Counted from the stretch's first letter, positions 7,657 through 15,488 are shown. The stretch is 25,464 nucleotides of DNA from Gammaproteobacteria bacterium (GCA_024679435.1 JAIBDK010000003.1:1-25464); one strand, 5' to 3'. The notes: generated from the letters alone by a model not told the origin. A program made the numbers and translations.

Positions 7657-8799
7657 ATGAGCAAACCTACTATTAACACAAACAGACGAAAGGTAATCAA
7701 GGGATCAGCGGTTGCAGCAACAGCTGCCGCTGTAGGCCCATGGGTTGTAAGCCCAAAGGTTTTATCCTCTTCGGGTGAAGTAAACTGCACAATCTGGACT
7801 GACTATATCCCAGCTAATGTCATCGAAGACTTTACAGCAGCAACTGGAATTACGGTCAACTACAAGGAACTCGGTTCCAACGAAGAATTAATCAATCAGA
7901 TGAAAGCCACTAAAGGTGCCGGTGTGGATCTTTGTAGTCCAACCAATAACCGCTCTGGTCAATGGGTTGATTTGGACCTTTTGCAGCCATTTGATTATGC
8001 GAAAATCACCAATATTGATAACGTAAACCCGGCGATGCTTAAAGTGGGTGATACAGAATGGAATTTTGGTGGTAAAGGTTCTCACTGGCTGCCGTTTGTC
8101 TGGGGAACTGAAGCGATAGGTTGGCGGACTGATTTATATACCCCTCCGGGTGGCGTTCCAAGTTACGGGAATGTCTGGGATCCTGAAAACGAAGGTAAGA
8201 CTATGATCCGACCACACAGTGGAATGCTGGGTGCCGGACTTTATATGGAAACCATTGGTGAATTAGAGCCGGGTGATGTTTGGAAGGCTTATTCATCTGA
8301 AGAAGCAATGCGTCCGGTTTGGGAAAAAATAACTGCCTTTTGTATTGCCCGTAAGTCTCAGATCAAGTTGTTCTGGAATGATACTGACAGTCAGAAAAAC
8401 GGCTTGCTCAATGATGGTGTTGTAGTGGGTCAAACCTGGGACGGCCCCGTTCTTTCCATGAAGTCACAGGGTGAGCCAGTTACTTATCAGGCGCCTAAAG
8501 AAGGAGCCATGGCCTGGGTGGATAGTCTTGCAATGTCTGCTGCGGCTGAAAACGTTGAGCAGGCTTACGAACTTATCAAATACGTTTTTGATCCCGCAGT
8601 CGCCGGAAAGTCGATTAATACTCATGGGTATAATTCGGCAGTACTTGGTGCGGATGCCCATACTGACGATAACTATAAGAAGAACTTTGCAGAAGCTTAT
8701 CCTGGTGATTCTTTGGCAAATCTTAACCCATGGCCTGCAGAAGGTCAGTGGTATGCGGACGTCCGAACTGAGTATAGAAACAAGTTCGTTAACGCATAG
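7657..8799 (+). CDS. Tat-exported ABC substrate-binding protein, polyamine (PotD/F) type
   Basis: A 380-residue extracytoplasmic binding protein of the family 1 / spermidine-putrescine class. The N-terminus contains NRRKVIKGSAVAATAAAVGPW, a twin-arginine signal (R-R-x-V-I-K) with an alanine-rich core, so export is probably by Tat. The mature domain starts NCTIWTDYIPANVIEDFTAATG and shows the family pattern for the opening strand, YKELGSNEELINQMKA, and the hinge region WGTEAIGWRTDLY. A good ribosome site (TTGGAGAATC) lies before the ATG. A strong terminator follows, then the ATPase and two permeases, so this is the binding protein of that importer. The exact ligand is unknown: polyamines are the default for the class, but amino acids, opines and betaine-like compounds are bound by relatives. 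Confidence 0.85.
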   Translation: MSKPTINTNRRKVIKGSAVAATAAAVGPWVVSPKVLSSSGEVNCTIWTDYIPANVIEDFTAATGITVNYKELGSNEELINQMKATKGAGVDLCSPTNNRSGQWVDLDLLQPFDYAKITNIDNVNPAMLKVGDTEWNFGGKGSHWLPFVWGTEAIGWRTDLYTPPGGVPSYGNVWDPENEGKTMIRPHSGMLGAGLYMETIGELEPGDVWKAYSSEEAMRPVWEKITAFCIARKSQIKLFWNDTDSQKNGLLNDGVVVGQTWDGPVLSMKSQGEPVTYQAPKEGAMAWVDSLAMSAAAENVEQAYELIKYVFDPAVAGKSINTHGYNSAVLGADAHTDDNYKKNFAEAYPGDSLANLNPWPAEGQWYADVRTEYRNKFVNA

Positions 8800-8815
8800 C
8801 GGTTTTTTTGCGACC

Positions 8816-8844
8816 AAATGCCCTCCCAGTGAGGGCATTTTTTT
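8816..8844 (+). terminator. Intra-operon rho-independent terminator after the binding-protein gene
   Basis: A perfect 10-bp stem AAATGCCCTC / GAGGGCATTT (8816-8825, 8831-8840) with a 5-nt loop, running into seven Ts (8838-8844). It lies 17 bp after the binding-protein stop and 52 bp before the ATPase start. In ABC operons such a hairpin usually lets most transcripts end after the binding protein, giving it excess over the membrane parts, and also protects the mRNA 3' end. Confidence 0.85.
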
Positions 8845-8895
8845 AATTAGATTTTGATATATTATTACAACTACTAAACAAGGCAGGTCGAGACC

Positions 8896-10002
8896 ATGAG
8901 CGCAGATGTGCAACTTGACGATGTGTGGATCCGGTTTGGAGATTTTGTCGCCGCCCGTGACGTAAACATTCATATCAAGCAAGGCGAGTTTTTCAGTTTT
9001 CTGGGCCCTTCTGGATGTGGAAAAACAACCTTGTTGCGTGCGGTATCCGGATTTCTGGAACCTTCAGACGGCAGGGTGCTTATTGGTGGTCAGGATATGG
9101 CCGGAATCGGCCCCAATAAACGGCCTACCGCGCTAATTTTTCAGAATCTAGCGTTGTTTCCGTTGATGACGGTTTGGGAAAACATCGCTTTTGCACTGGA
9201 AGTTAAAGGAATTGAAAAAGTGGCACGGAAGAAGAAAGCCGAAGAGTTGCTCGAACTGATTGCTTTACCCGGTCAGGGAGACAAGATGGTCAATGAGCTC
9301 TCCGGTGGCCAGAAACAACGAGTTGCTATCGCCAGAGCTCTGGCTGCAGAACCCAGTGTTTTATTACTGGACGAGCCTCTTTCTGCGCTCGATCTCAAGT
9401 TACGCCAGCATATGCGGACAGAGCTTCGTGCAATACAACGGCGAGTAGGCATTACATTCATATATATTACTCACGATCAGGGTGAGGCCCTGACTATGTC
9501 GGATAATGTTGCGGTTATGAGTCAGGGTGTCATCGAACAGGTGGCTGATGGATCAACTATTTATGATCATCCTGAAAGCGCGTTCGTAGCGTCATTCGTG
9601 GGCGAGAACAACTTGTTTTCGGGTAAGGTGACACAGATTGACGATGACTTTGCGATGGTGGATACCCCTTCAGGTACGTTGCGGGCCAGACATGGCCGGA
9701 AAAACGGTCAGGGACAGCTAAAAGTCGGTGATCCTGCGTACGTATTTGTTCGTCCGGAATCGCTAAAGTTTGATGATGATAAAACGATGGACAACCAGAT
9801 GCAGGCGGTTGTCGATCAGCAGGAGTTTGAAGGAAATCTCTGGCAGGTTTTCTTTAAAGTCCTCGGCAGTGAAAAACGAATTAAATTATCTATGGTGAAT
9901 GATGGCGGTTCTGTCGGGCACGATACCGGATCTGAAGTAACGCTGGGGTTTAGTTCGAAATTGGGTGTCGCTCTCCCACTTGGCGGTTTGGCCGCGGAAT
10001 AA
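8896..10002 (+). CDS. potA: ABC transporter ATP-binding protein, PotA type
   Basis: A 368-residue ATPase with every standard motif: Walker A GPSGCGKTT (37-45), Q-loop FQNLALFP (Q83), signature LSGGQKQRVAIARA (135-148), Walker B VLLLDEPLSALD (about 154-165) and switch His in ITHDQGEA (about 197). The C-terminal 100 residues form the TOBE-type regulatory region (VFVRPESLKF, then the AVVDQQEFEGNLWQVFFKV strand pattern) typical of PotA and related polyamine/iron/spermidine ATPases. It powers import through the two permeases encoded directly downstream (25 bp, then a 4-bp overlap). The gene symbol reflects the class only; polyamine specificity is not shown by the sequence. Confidence 0.88.
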   Translation: MSADVQLDDVWIRFGDFVAARDVNIHIKQGEFFSFLGPSGCGKTTLLRAVSGFLEPSDGRVLIGGQDMAGIGPNKRPTALIFQNLALFPLMTVWENIAFALEVKGIEKVARKKKAEELLELIALPGQGDKMVNELSGGQKQRVAIARALAAEPSVLLLDEPLSALDLKLRQHMRTELRAIQRRVGITFIYITHDQGEALTMSDNVAVMSQGVIEQVADGSTIYDHPESAFVASFVGENNLFSGKVTQIDDDFAMVDTPSGTLRARHGRKNGQGQLKVGDPAYVFVRPESLKFDDDKTMDNQMQAVVDQQEFEGNLWQVFFKVLGSEKRIKLSMVNDGGSVGHDTGSEVTLGFSSKLGVALPLGGLAAE

Positions 10003-10027
10003 TTGACGCAATCCTGAAGAATTTCCT

Positions 10028-10951
10028 ATGGCTCAATATTGGCAAAACTTTTTTCGAAAAAACGGCACGGCACTGGCGCTATTTCTGCTAATTTCTGTGG
10101 GCTTCTGGATTTTTCTAATGATAGTCCTTCCCCAGCTGTTTATGATGGATTTCTCCTTTAGGACAAATGTTCCACCTCCACAATGGGGGTCAGAAACGCA
10201 TCACTATACCCTCGAGCATTATAAATATATGCTTTATGGAAGTTCCCAAAGCACGGATTCGTATAATTATGTAGATTTATCCGTATTTGGTCGAACCCTT
10301 ATGGCTGCGACGTTTGTCACGCTAATCGATCTGGCGTTATGTTACCCCGTTGCCTATTATTTAGCGCATGTTGCCAAAGGGGGCTGGTCTCGGCTGATGG
10401 TGATGTCGCTGATCGTGCCATTCTGGGTGAACGAGCTTTTACGGGCCTTCGCTTTTAAGATTATGTTTGGGGCTAACGGAATTATTAACAATACGCTAAT
10501 CTGGATTGGTATTCTTGACCAGCCGTATGATTTTATCCATGATGGTGTCGCGCTCTATTCTGGGCTTTCTTACGCGTATATCCTGCTGATGATTTTCCCA
10601 ATCTATAATGCGGTTGAAAGCCTCGATAGAAACCAGATTGAGGCGGCCCGGGATCTGGGGTCTCCCTGGTGGAGAATTCACTGGAGAATTGTCATTCCAC
10701 ATACCAAGCCTGGTATCACCTCCGGTTGTACGATGGTGTTTATGCTAACGGCAGGGGCCTTGGCAGCTCCTCAAATTCTGGGCGGGCCAAGTAGTTTATG
10801 GTTTACCCAGATCATATATCAGTCTTTTAATCAGGCAGGTAACTGGGCCCGCGGTTCTGCATACGCTATTATTTTACTGGGTACCTGCATCATATTTGTC
10901 CTTTTGATGATGCGTGTGTTTAAGGTTAAGCTGGGGGAAATTGCCAGATGA
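10028..10951 (+). CDS. potB: ABC transporter permease, PotB type
   Basis: A 307-residue inner-membrane permease of the binding-protein-dependent family, with about six helices. The first lies near residues 15-36 (ALALFLLISVGFWIFLMIVL). The cytoplasmic coupling (EAA) loop is EAARDLGSPWWRIHWRIVIP near residue 205, which docks on the ATPase. The periplasmic segment after helix 1 carries a long polar insert (NVPPPQWGSETHHYTLEHYK) typical of PotB/PotH. Its stop overlaps the start of the next permease by 4 bp (ATGA), indicating translational coupling and a heterodimeric channel. Substrate is unknown for the same reason as for the binding protein. Confidence 0.86.
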   Translation: MAQYWQNFFRKNGTALALFLLISVGFWIFLMIVLPQLFMMDFSFRTNVPPPQWGSETHHYTLEHYKYMLYGSSQSTDSYNYVDLSVFGRTLMAATFVTLIDLALCYPVAYYLAHVAKGGWSRLMVMSLIVPFWVNELLRAFAFKIMFGANGIINNTLIWIGILDQPYDFIHDGVALYSGLSYAYILLMIFPIYNAVESLDRNQIEAARDLGSPWWRIHWRIVIPHTKPGITSGCTMVFMLTAGALAAPQILGGPSSLWFTQIIYQSFNQAGNWARGSAYAIILLGTCIIFVLLMMRVFKVKLGEIAR

Positions 10952-12270
10952 CCTCGGATAGGATTCGGCAGTTTTTTTCGGTTTTGTTTGTTCTGGGGTT
11001 TTTTGCTTATTTGTTTGGTCCGCTCATCATAATGAGCTTTACCGCATTTAATAGTTCCTCATTTCCCAGAGTGACTCCCTGGGAGTGTTTCACCGTTGAA
11101 TGGTTTGATGTTCTCCGCAATGATGCAAAGCTTATCGAAGGGTTGCGAAACAGTTTTCTGATCGGTATTGGTGTGGTTGTGGTTTCCGTGCCTTTAGGAC
11201 TTGCGGGGGCCCTGATGCTGACTCAGGTAAAAGAAAGGGTGCGTCCGTGGTATTACACCATAGTGATATCTCCGATTTTGGTGCCGGGTGTCGTACTTGG
11301 TATCTCCACTTTATTGTTCTGGGACAGGGTGGGGCACATGTTTGGTGCAAGCAGAGACTCGATTTTCTACGACGGTTTTTTTCTTACTATCATCGGTCAG
11401 GCAACATTTATTTCTGCTTATACCATGCTGGTTTTTATATCGCGTCTGCAACGTTTCGATCGAGATCTTGAGGACGCGTCGTTGGACCTTGGGGCCACTC
11501 ACGTCCAAACTTTTAGAAAAATTCTGTTACCTTTTTTAAAGCCGGCAATTGCATCCGCTTGTGTTCTGGCATTTCTGGCTTCCTTTGAAAATTACAATAC
11601 GACGGTTTTTACAATTATCTCGGAAAGTACGATAACTACTTTTCTTGCTGCCAAGGTTCGGCATGGTATTAATCCTTCAATTAGTGCTCTGGCGGTTTCA
11701 ATAGTAGTCCTCACTCTATTGGGTGCGGCACTTCATGAGGTGTTGCAGCGCAGGGAGATGGCGGCTGCAAAAGCGGCAGAGAAAATTGCCGCTGGAGCAC
11801 AAACTTCTCGCGTAAAGCAAAAAAAGTTTATATTTGATCCAGCTGTGCTCATTATTCTTGCAGTATTCATTGCAGGTTTGGGGACAACCTATTTTGCCGG
11901 TACGATTGGTGTTGAGCAATGCAAGGCTGAAAAGCTTGCTGAAAAGAAGCGGATTACAGCGGAAAAGGTGAAGGCCCGGCAACAGAAAGCGATGTTTGAA
12001 CAGGCCGGAAAAGACGCGGGTACGGCCTCCTCAGGTCTGAATGTTCCAGCCAAGGATAAAGATAAGTCTGATCGCGCAGGAACGGCGAATTTCAACTCTA
12101 TTTTCTCTACGGGAAATCTGAATGATCAGGTGGGAGTCGGTTCGGACAATGCTGAAGAAAAGCCTCAGAGCGAAGCAGAAAAGGCAGAACGAGCCGGCAC
12201 TCAAAATTTTAACAGTATCTTTGATCCTAATAACCTGAAAGAGCAATCGGGGAGTAGCAGTGATAACTGA
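10948..12270 (+). CDS. potC: ABC transporter permease, PotC type, with extra helix and repeated tail
   Basis: Residues 1-265 form an ordinary PotC/PotI-like permease with about six helices and an EAA loop DASLDLGATHVQTFRKILLP. PotC proteins normally stop near here; this one continues for roughly 170 residues to 440. The addition has a basic, Ala/Lys-rich linker (268-293), a clear seventh hydrophobic helix (about 298-318, PAVLIILAVFIAGLGTTYFAG), a Lys/Glu-rich stretch (about 322-350), and a low-complexity tail holding two copies of a 27-residue motif (375-401 and 414-440). If the core keeps the usual cytoplasmic C-terminus, the tail would be periplasmic. The reading frame is continuous with no sign of a frameshift, and the next gene begins 63 bp later. 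The function of the extension is unknown to me; it could contact the binding protein or another envelope partner. Confidence 0.85.
   Translation: MTSDRIRQFFSVLFVLGFFAYLFGPLIIMSFTAFNSSSFPRVTPWECFTVEWFDVLRNDAKLIEGLRNSFLIGIGVVVVSVPLGLAGALMLTQVKERVRPWYYTIVISPILVPGVVLGISTLLFWDRVGHMFGASRDSIFYDGFFLTIIGQATFISAYTMLVFISRLQRFDRDLEDASLDLGATHVQTFRKILLPFLKPAIASACVLAFLASFENYNTTVFTIISESTITTFLAAKVRHGINPSISALAVSIVVLTLLGAALHEVLQRREMAAAKAAEKIAAGAQTSRVKQKKFIFDPAVLIILAVFIAGLGTTYFAGTIGVEQCKAEKLAEKKRITAEKVKARQQKAMFEQAGKDAGTASSGLNVPAKDKDKSDRAGTANFNSIFSTGNLNDQVGVGSDNAEEKPQSEAEKAERAGTQNFNSIFDPNNLKEQSGSSSDN
12070..12267 (+). repeat. Duplicated 27-residue motif in the permease tail
   Basis: Unit 1 covers 12070-12150 (residues 375-401) and unit 2 covers 12187-12267 (414-440, the very C-terminus). 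Both follow RAGTxNFNSIFxxxNLxxQ and end in SDN. 17 of 27 residues are identical by my count, while many of the shared residues use different codons (AAT TTC AAC TCT ATT TTC versus AAT TTT AAC AGT ATC TTT). That divergence argues for an old duplication kept by selection on the protein, not a recent DNA slip. Confidence 0.85.
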
Positions 12271-12333
12271 TTTTTTCTGTGAGAATCGTTTTAGCCTCAA
12301 TAAGCGCTCGTTTTTAAAAAAGAGGCTGATCGA

Positions 12334-13386
12334 GTGGGTTTGATAACGACCTGCATCGGCGCTTATCCAAAGCCTGAAAGTGTCAAACTTCCCGACTGGT
12401 TCACCATCCCGGACGGGCCGGATTCTGCCGATCCTACCAAACAGTGGGTCCAGGCCATGGATGATCTAGGTCCGAAAGCCGCTGAAATCATTAATAAGGG
12501 CATCGGCGAGGCCATTGCGGACCAGATTGACTGTGGAATTGATGTCCCCACGGACGGTGAAATAGTGCGTGAAAATTACATACACTATCACTGCCGTCAT
12601 CTGAATGGATTTGATTTTGCGCATCTCACCAATAAACAGGTTCGAGGGGGCAATTATTCTGCCAATCTGCCTTCTATTGTGGGACCGGTCTCGTTGAAAA
12701 AGGCATATATCGTTAGTGACTGGAAAAATGCTCAGGGATTTACTGACCGCCCGGTTAAAATAACCCTGCCCGGGCCAATGACTGTGGCAGACACGAATGC
12801 CGATAATTTTTACAATGATCCGAAAAAGCTGGGTTCGGATCTTGCTGACGCCTTGAATAAGGAGGTATTGGCGCTTGCAGATGCCGGATGTATCCATATT
12901 CAGATCGATGAGCCGGTTTTTGCCAGACAGCCTCAGAACGCCCTCGATTTCGGGTTTGAAAACCTCGAAAAAGCGTTTCATGGCTGCCCCGATCATGTAA
13001 TCCGGACTGTGCATATGTGTTGCGGCTATCCGGATCGGCTGGACCATCCGGATTACCCAAAAGCAGATCAGCAGGCTTATCATCAGATTGCGGATTCGGT
13101 CGAGTATTCTTCTATAGATGCAGTATCATTTGAAGATGCCCATAGACATAATGACCTCCATTTGCTTGAACGATTCGAGAAGACGAGCGTTATTTTCGGC
13201 GCAGTGGCAATTGCTAGAAGCAGGGTTGAAACGGTTGAGGAAATCCGTGACCGCTTGAAACAGGCGTTGCAGCACATCGATGCTCACAGACTCATTGCCG
13301 CCCCGGATTGTGGTCTTGGGCTTCTTGGGCGAGAAATTGCCATGGCTAAACTCAGAAATCTCAGTGAGGCGGCCGGTTCTGTATAG
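12334..13386 (+). CDS. MetE-like core methionine synthase / methyltransferase
   Basis: A 350-residue protein equivalent to the C-terminal catalytic barrel of cobalamin-independent methionine synthase (COG0620), without the N-terminal half of full-length MetE (about 750 residues). The zinc site is intact: H227 and C229 in VHMCCGYP, E267 in AVSFEDAH, and C326 in APDCGLG, matching the His-Cys-Glu-Cys set of MetE. Other family marks are the opening TTCIGAYPKPE, PTDGEIVRENYIHY and IQIDEPVFA. The zinc should activate a thiol (homocysteine in known members) as methyl acceptor. Without the N-terminal half the methyl donor may not be methyl-tetrahydrofolate-glutamate; a corrinoid or another methylated compound is possible. 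Start is GTG at 12334, with AGAGG 8 nt upstream. It lies inside the transporter operon, 63 bp after the second permease, suggesting it acts on the imported compound or its methyl group. Confidence 0.82.
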   Translation: MGLITTCIGAYPKPESVKLPDWFTIPDGPDSADPTKQWVQAMDDLGPKAAEIINKGIGEAIADQIDCGIDVPTDGEIVRENYIHYHCRHLNGFDFAHLTNKQVRGGNYSANLPSIVGPVSLKKAYIVSDWKNAQGFTDRPVKITLPGPMTVADTNADNFYNDPKKLGSDLADALNKEVLALADAGCIHIQIDEPVFARQPQNALDFGFENLEKAFHGCPDHVIRTVHMCCGYPDRLDHPDYPKADQQAYHQIADSVEYSSIDAVSFEDAHRHNDLHLLERFEKTSVIFGAVAIARSRVETVEEIRDRLKQALQHIDAHRLIAAPDCGLGLLGREIAMAKLRNLSEAAGSV

Positions 13387-13735
13387 GATCTTGTTCGGAT
13401 CAGTTGTTTTGTTACTGTCCGGAACTGTTTATGCTGACGGCACTGTTTCCGGCTGGAATCGATTCGTATATCTGGCTTACAGACTTGAAGTCACCAGTTA
13501 TTGTAGCCTCACAACGCAACGTGCTGTTGATGGATATCAGCAAATGCGGCAGGAACTGCTGATACAGTACCGATTCAATAAAAGCCTGATAGAATCCGCT
13601 CAGGGAGAGGCGTGGAAACTGGCCTATCGTGAATGGGACAACAGAGGGCTTGGCGGATTTCGTCGTTGGTGTGCCAGAGATGGTCAACACTACCTTGATT
13701 TTCTTGAAAGTATTCCCGTTTCTGATAAAAATTGA
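13364..13735 (+). CDS. Small exported protein of unknown function
   Basis: I do not recognise this family. The best start is GTG at 13364, overlapping the end of the MetE-like gene by 23 bp, because it yields a textbook Sec signal peptide: MRRPVLYRILFGSVVLLLSG with likely cleavage after TVYA (residue 24). Longer frames upstream only add sequence shadowing the previous gene. The mature part is about 99 residues, mostly helical and polar, rich in Arg, Tyr and Trp, with two cysteines (in TSYCSLTT and RWCARDGQ) that could form a disulfide in the periplasm. No strong ribosome site precedes the GTG, so translation may be coupled to the upstream gene. The dehydrogenase gene follows 85 bp later in the same direction. 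Its place inside the operon suggests an envelope role linked to uptake, but that is inference only. Confidence 0.65.
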   Translation: MRRPVLYRILFGSVVLLLSGTVYADGTVSGWNRFVYLAYRLEVTSYCSLTTQRAVDGYQQMRQELLIQYRFNKSLIESAQGEAWKLAYREWDNRGLGGFRRWCARDGQHYLDFLESIPVSDKN

Positions 13736-13820
13736 TTGAAATTCCCAAGGCGCTGGAATACATTGAGCGCCCAACAAAATCCGAGCAGGATGACTACCTT
13801 TTGACCATAGGAAAACTGTA

Positions 13821-15344
13821 ATGACAAGAGATTCAACGAATATTCAGAAACTTCACCATTTTGTTGGAGGACGAAAAATTGATGGTAACAGCGGGCGTTT
13901 TGGGGATGTCTTCAATCCGGCTCTGGGGATTGTGACCAAACATGCCCCTCTTGCAAGTAAAGAAGAGGTTGAACAGGCTATTTCCGTTGCCCAGGAAGCT
14001 TTTCCGGCATGGGCTGCAACTTCTGCTGGTCGTCGCGCTCAGGTGATGTTCAATTTTCGTGACCTGATACGTTCAAATATGGACAGAATAGCTGAATTAG
14101 TATCGTCTGAGCACGGCAAAACACTTGATGATGCGAAGGGCTCTACGACTCGCGGGCTCGAGGTGGTCGAGTTTGCATGCGGGATTTCCCAGATGTTGAA
14201 AGGCGAGTATTCGGCAAATGTTGCGGGCGGAGTTGATTCCTGGAGTACCCGACAGGCTTTAGGTGTCTGTGCGGGAATCACGCCTTTTAATTTTCCCGCG
14301 ATGGTGCCGATGTGGATGTTTCCCATGGCTATCGCCTGTGGCAATACTTTTGTACTGAAGCCGTCAGAGCGTGATCCATCCTGCCCCTTGTTTCTGGCTG
14401 AGTTGTTGAAAGAAGCTGGATTGCCTGATGGGGTTTTCAACGTCATCAACGGTGATAAAGAAGCCGTTGATACGCTGTTGACAGATGACCGGGTACAGGC
14501 GGTCAGTTTTGTCGGTTCTACCACTATTGGCGAATATATTTATCGCACGGGCACTGCCAGCAACAAACGGGTTCAGGCACTTTGCGGTGCGAAAAACCAT
14601 ATGGTAGTGATGCCGGATGCAGACATGGACCAGGTCACTGATGCGGTTATGGGTGCGGCATACGGTTCTGCTGGAGAACGCTGCATGGCGATTTCTGTCG
14701 TTGTGTCTGTTGGTGATGAACCGGCGGATGCATTGATTGAGAAACTCGTGCCAAGACTCGACAGCCTTAAAGTAGGGCCTTACACCGAGGGGGCAACAGA
14801 AATGGGTCCGGTAATAAATCCGGATGCCAAGGCGAAAATTGAAAACTATATCGGTCAGGGCGTAGAACAGGGTGCGACTCTGGTGCGTGATGGAAGGGGA
14901 ATAGTGGTTGAGGGATCAGAAAACGGTTGTTTTGTCGGTGCTACCGTATTCGATAACGTGACTACTGAAATGAGCATTTATACCGATGAGATATTTGGTC
15001 CGGTATTGAGTATTGTGCGAGCCGAGAGTTATGAAGAAGCTTTGCAGATGATCAATGATCATGAGTATGGAAACGGTACTGCAATATTTACTCGTGACGG
15101 AGATACCGCAAGAGATTTCAGCGATCGTGTCCAGATCGGCATGGTTGGAGTCAACGTACCCATTCCTGTGCCGATGGCATTCCACAGTTTTGGTGGCTGG
15201 AAACGTTCACTGTTTGGTGATCATGCGATTCACGGCCCTGAAGGTGTGCGCTTCTATACCAAGCTAAAAACCGTAACTGCCCGTTGGCCTTCGGGGATTA
15301 AGGAAGGGGCAGTATTTAATTTTAAAGCCGGTGGTGAGCACTAA
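13821..15344 (+). CDS. mmsA: Methylmalonate/malonate-semialdehyde dehydrogenase (CoA-acylating)
   Basis: A 507-residue aldehyde dehydrogenase of the MmsA/IolA/DddC group, which converts methylmalonate semialdehyde to propionyl-CoA, or malonate semialdehyde to acetyl-CoA, with NAD+ and CoA. Diagnostic features are GITPFNFPAMVPMWMFPMAI, the FVGSTTIGEYIY nucleotide-binding segment, GAKNHMVVMPDADMDQ (where ordinary aldehyde dehydrogenases keep a catalytic Glu, absent here as expected), and the catalytic Cys in GSAGERCMAIS (C288). Full length, cytoplasmic. The ribosome site AGGAAA lies 8 nt before the ATG. It is the last gene of the operon, followed by a terminator. In valine, inositol, beta-alanine and DMSP breakdown this enzyme makes the final CoA ester, so here it probably finishes degradation of the imported substrate. 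Which semialdehyde it uses cannot be read from sequence. Confidence 0.93.
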   Translation: MTRDSTNIQKLHHFVGGRKIDGNSGRFGDVFNPALGIVTKHAPLASKEEVEQAISVAQEAFPAWAATSAGRRAQVMFNFRDLIRSNMDRIAELVSSEHGKTLDDAKGSTTRGLEVVEFACGISQMLKGEYSANVAGGVDSWSTRQALGVCAGITPFNFPAMVPMWMFPMAIACGNTFVLKPSERDPSCPLFLAELLKEAGLPDGVFNVINGDKEAVDTLLTDDRVQAVSFVGSTTIGEYIYRTGTASNKRVQALCGAKNHMVVMPDADMDQVTDAVMGAAYGSAGERCMAISVVVSVGDEPADALIEKLVPRLDSLKVGPYTEGATEMGPVINPDAKAKIENYIGQGVEQGATLVRDGRGIVVEGSENGCFVGATVFDNVTTEMSIYTDEIFGPVLSIVRAESYEEALQMINDHEYGNGTAIFTRDGDTARDFSDRVQIGMVGVNVPIPVPMAFHSFGGWKRSLFGDHAIHGPEGVRFYTKLKTVTARWPSGIKEGAVFNFKAGGEH

Positions 15345-15418
15345 TCGATGAAACTTTCAGTTTTGTTTACCTGTCCTGAGATCACTGTCACAAGTTGATA
15401 TAACGGGTTGTCGCCAAG

Positions 15419-15467
15419 AATCGTAATGCCTATAGATTTACGACAAGGTATTACGATTTTTTCTTTT
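15419..15467 (+). terminator. Rho-independent terminator ending the mmsA operon
   Basis: A 12-bp stem AATCGTAATGCC (15419-15430) and GGTATTACGATT (15447-15458, one G-U pair) with a 16-nt loop, then TTTTTT-C-TTTT. It lies between the convergent mmsA and glycerophosphodiesterase genes. On the other strand no T-run follows, so it serves mainly the plus strand. Confidence 0.85.
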
Positions 15468-15488
15468 AAGATTGAGAAATCAGAGGGA

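Noticed and set aside
12466..13083. Open frame of 205 codons on the minus strand inside the MetE-like gene
   Set aside because: It is antisense to a gene with intact catalytic residues and has no recognisable features.
14039..14524. Open frame of 161 codons on the minus strand inside mmsA
   Set aside because: It is antisense to a well-conserved enzyme; low-complexity, Ser/Thr-rich translation.
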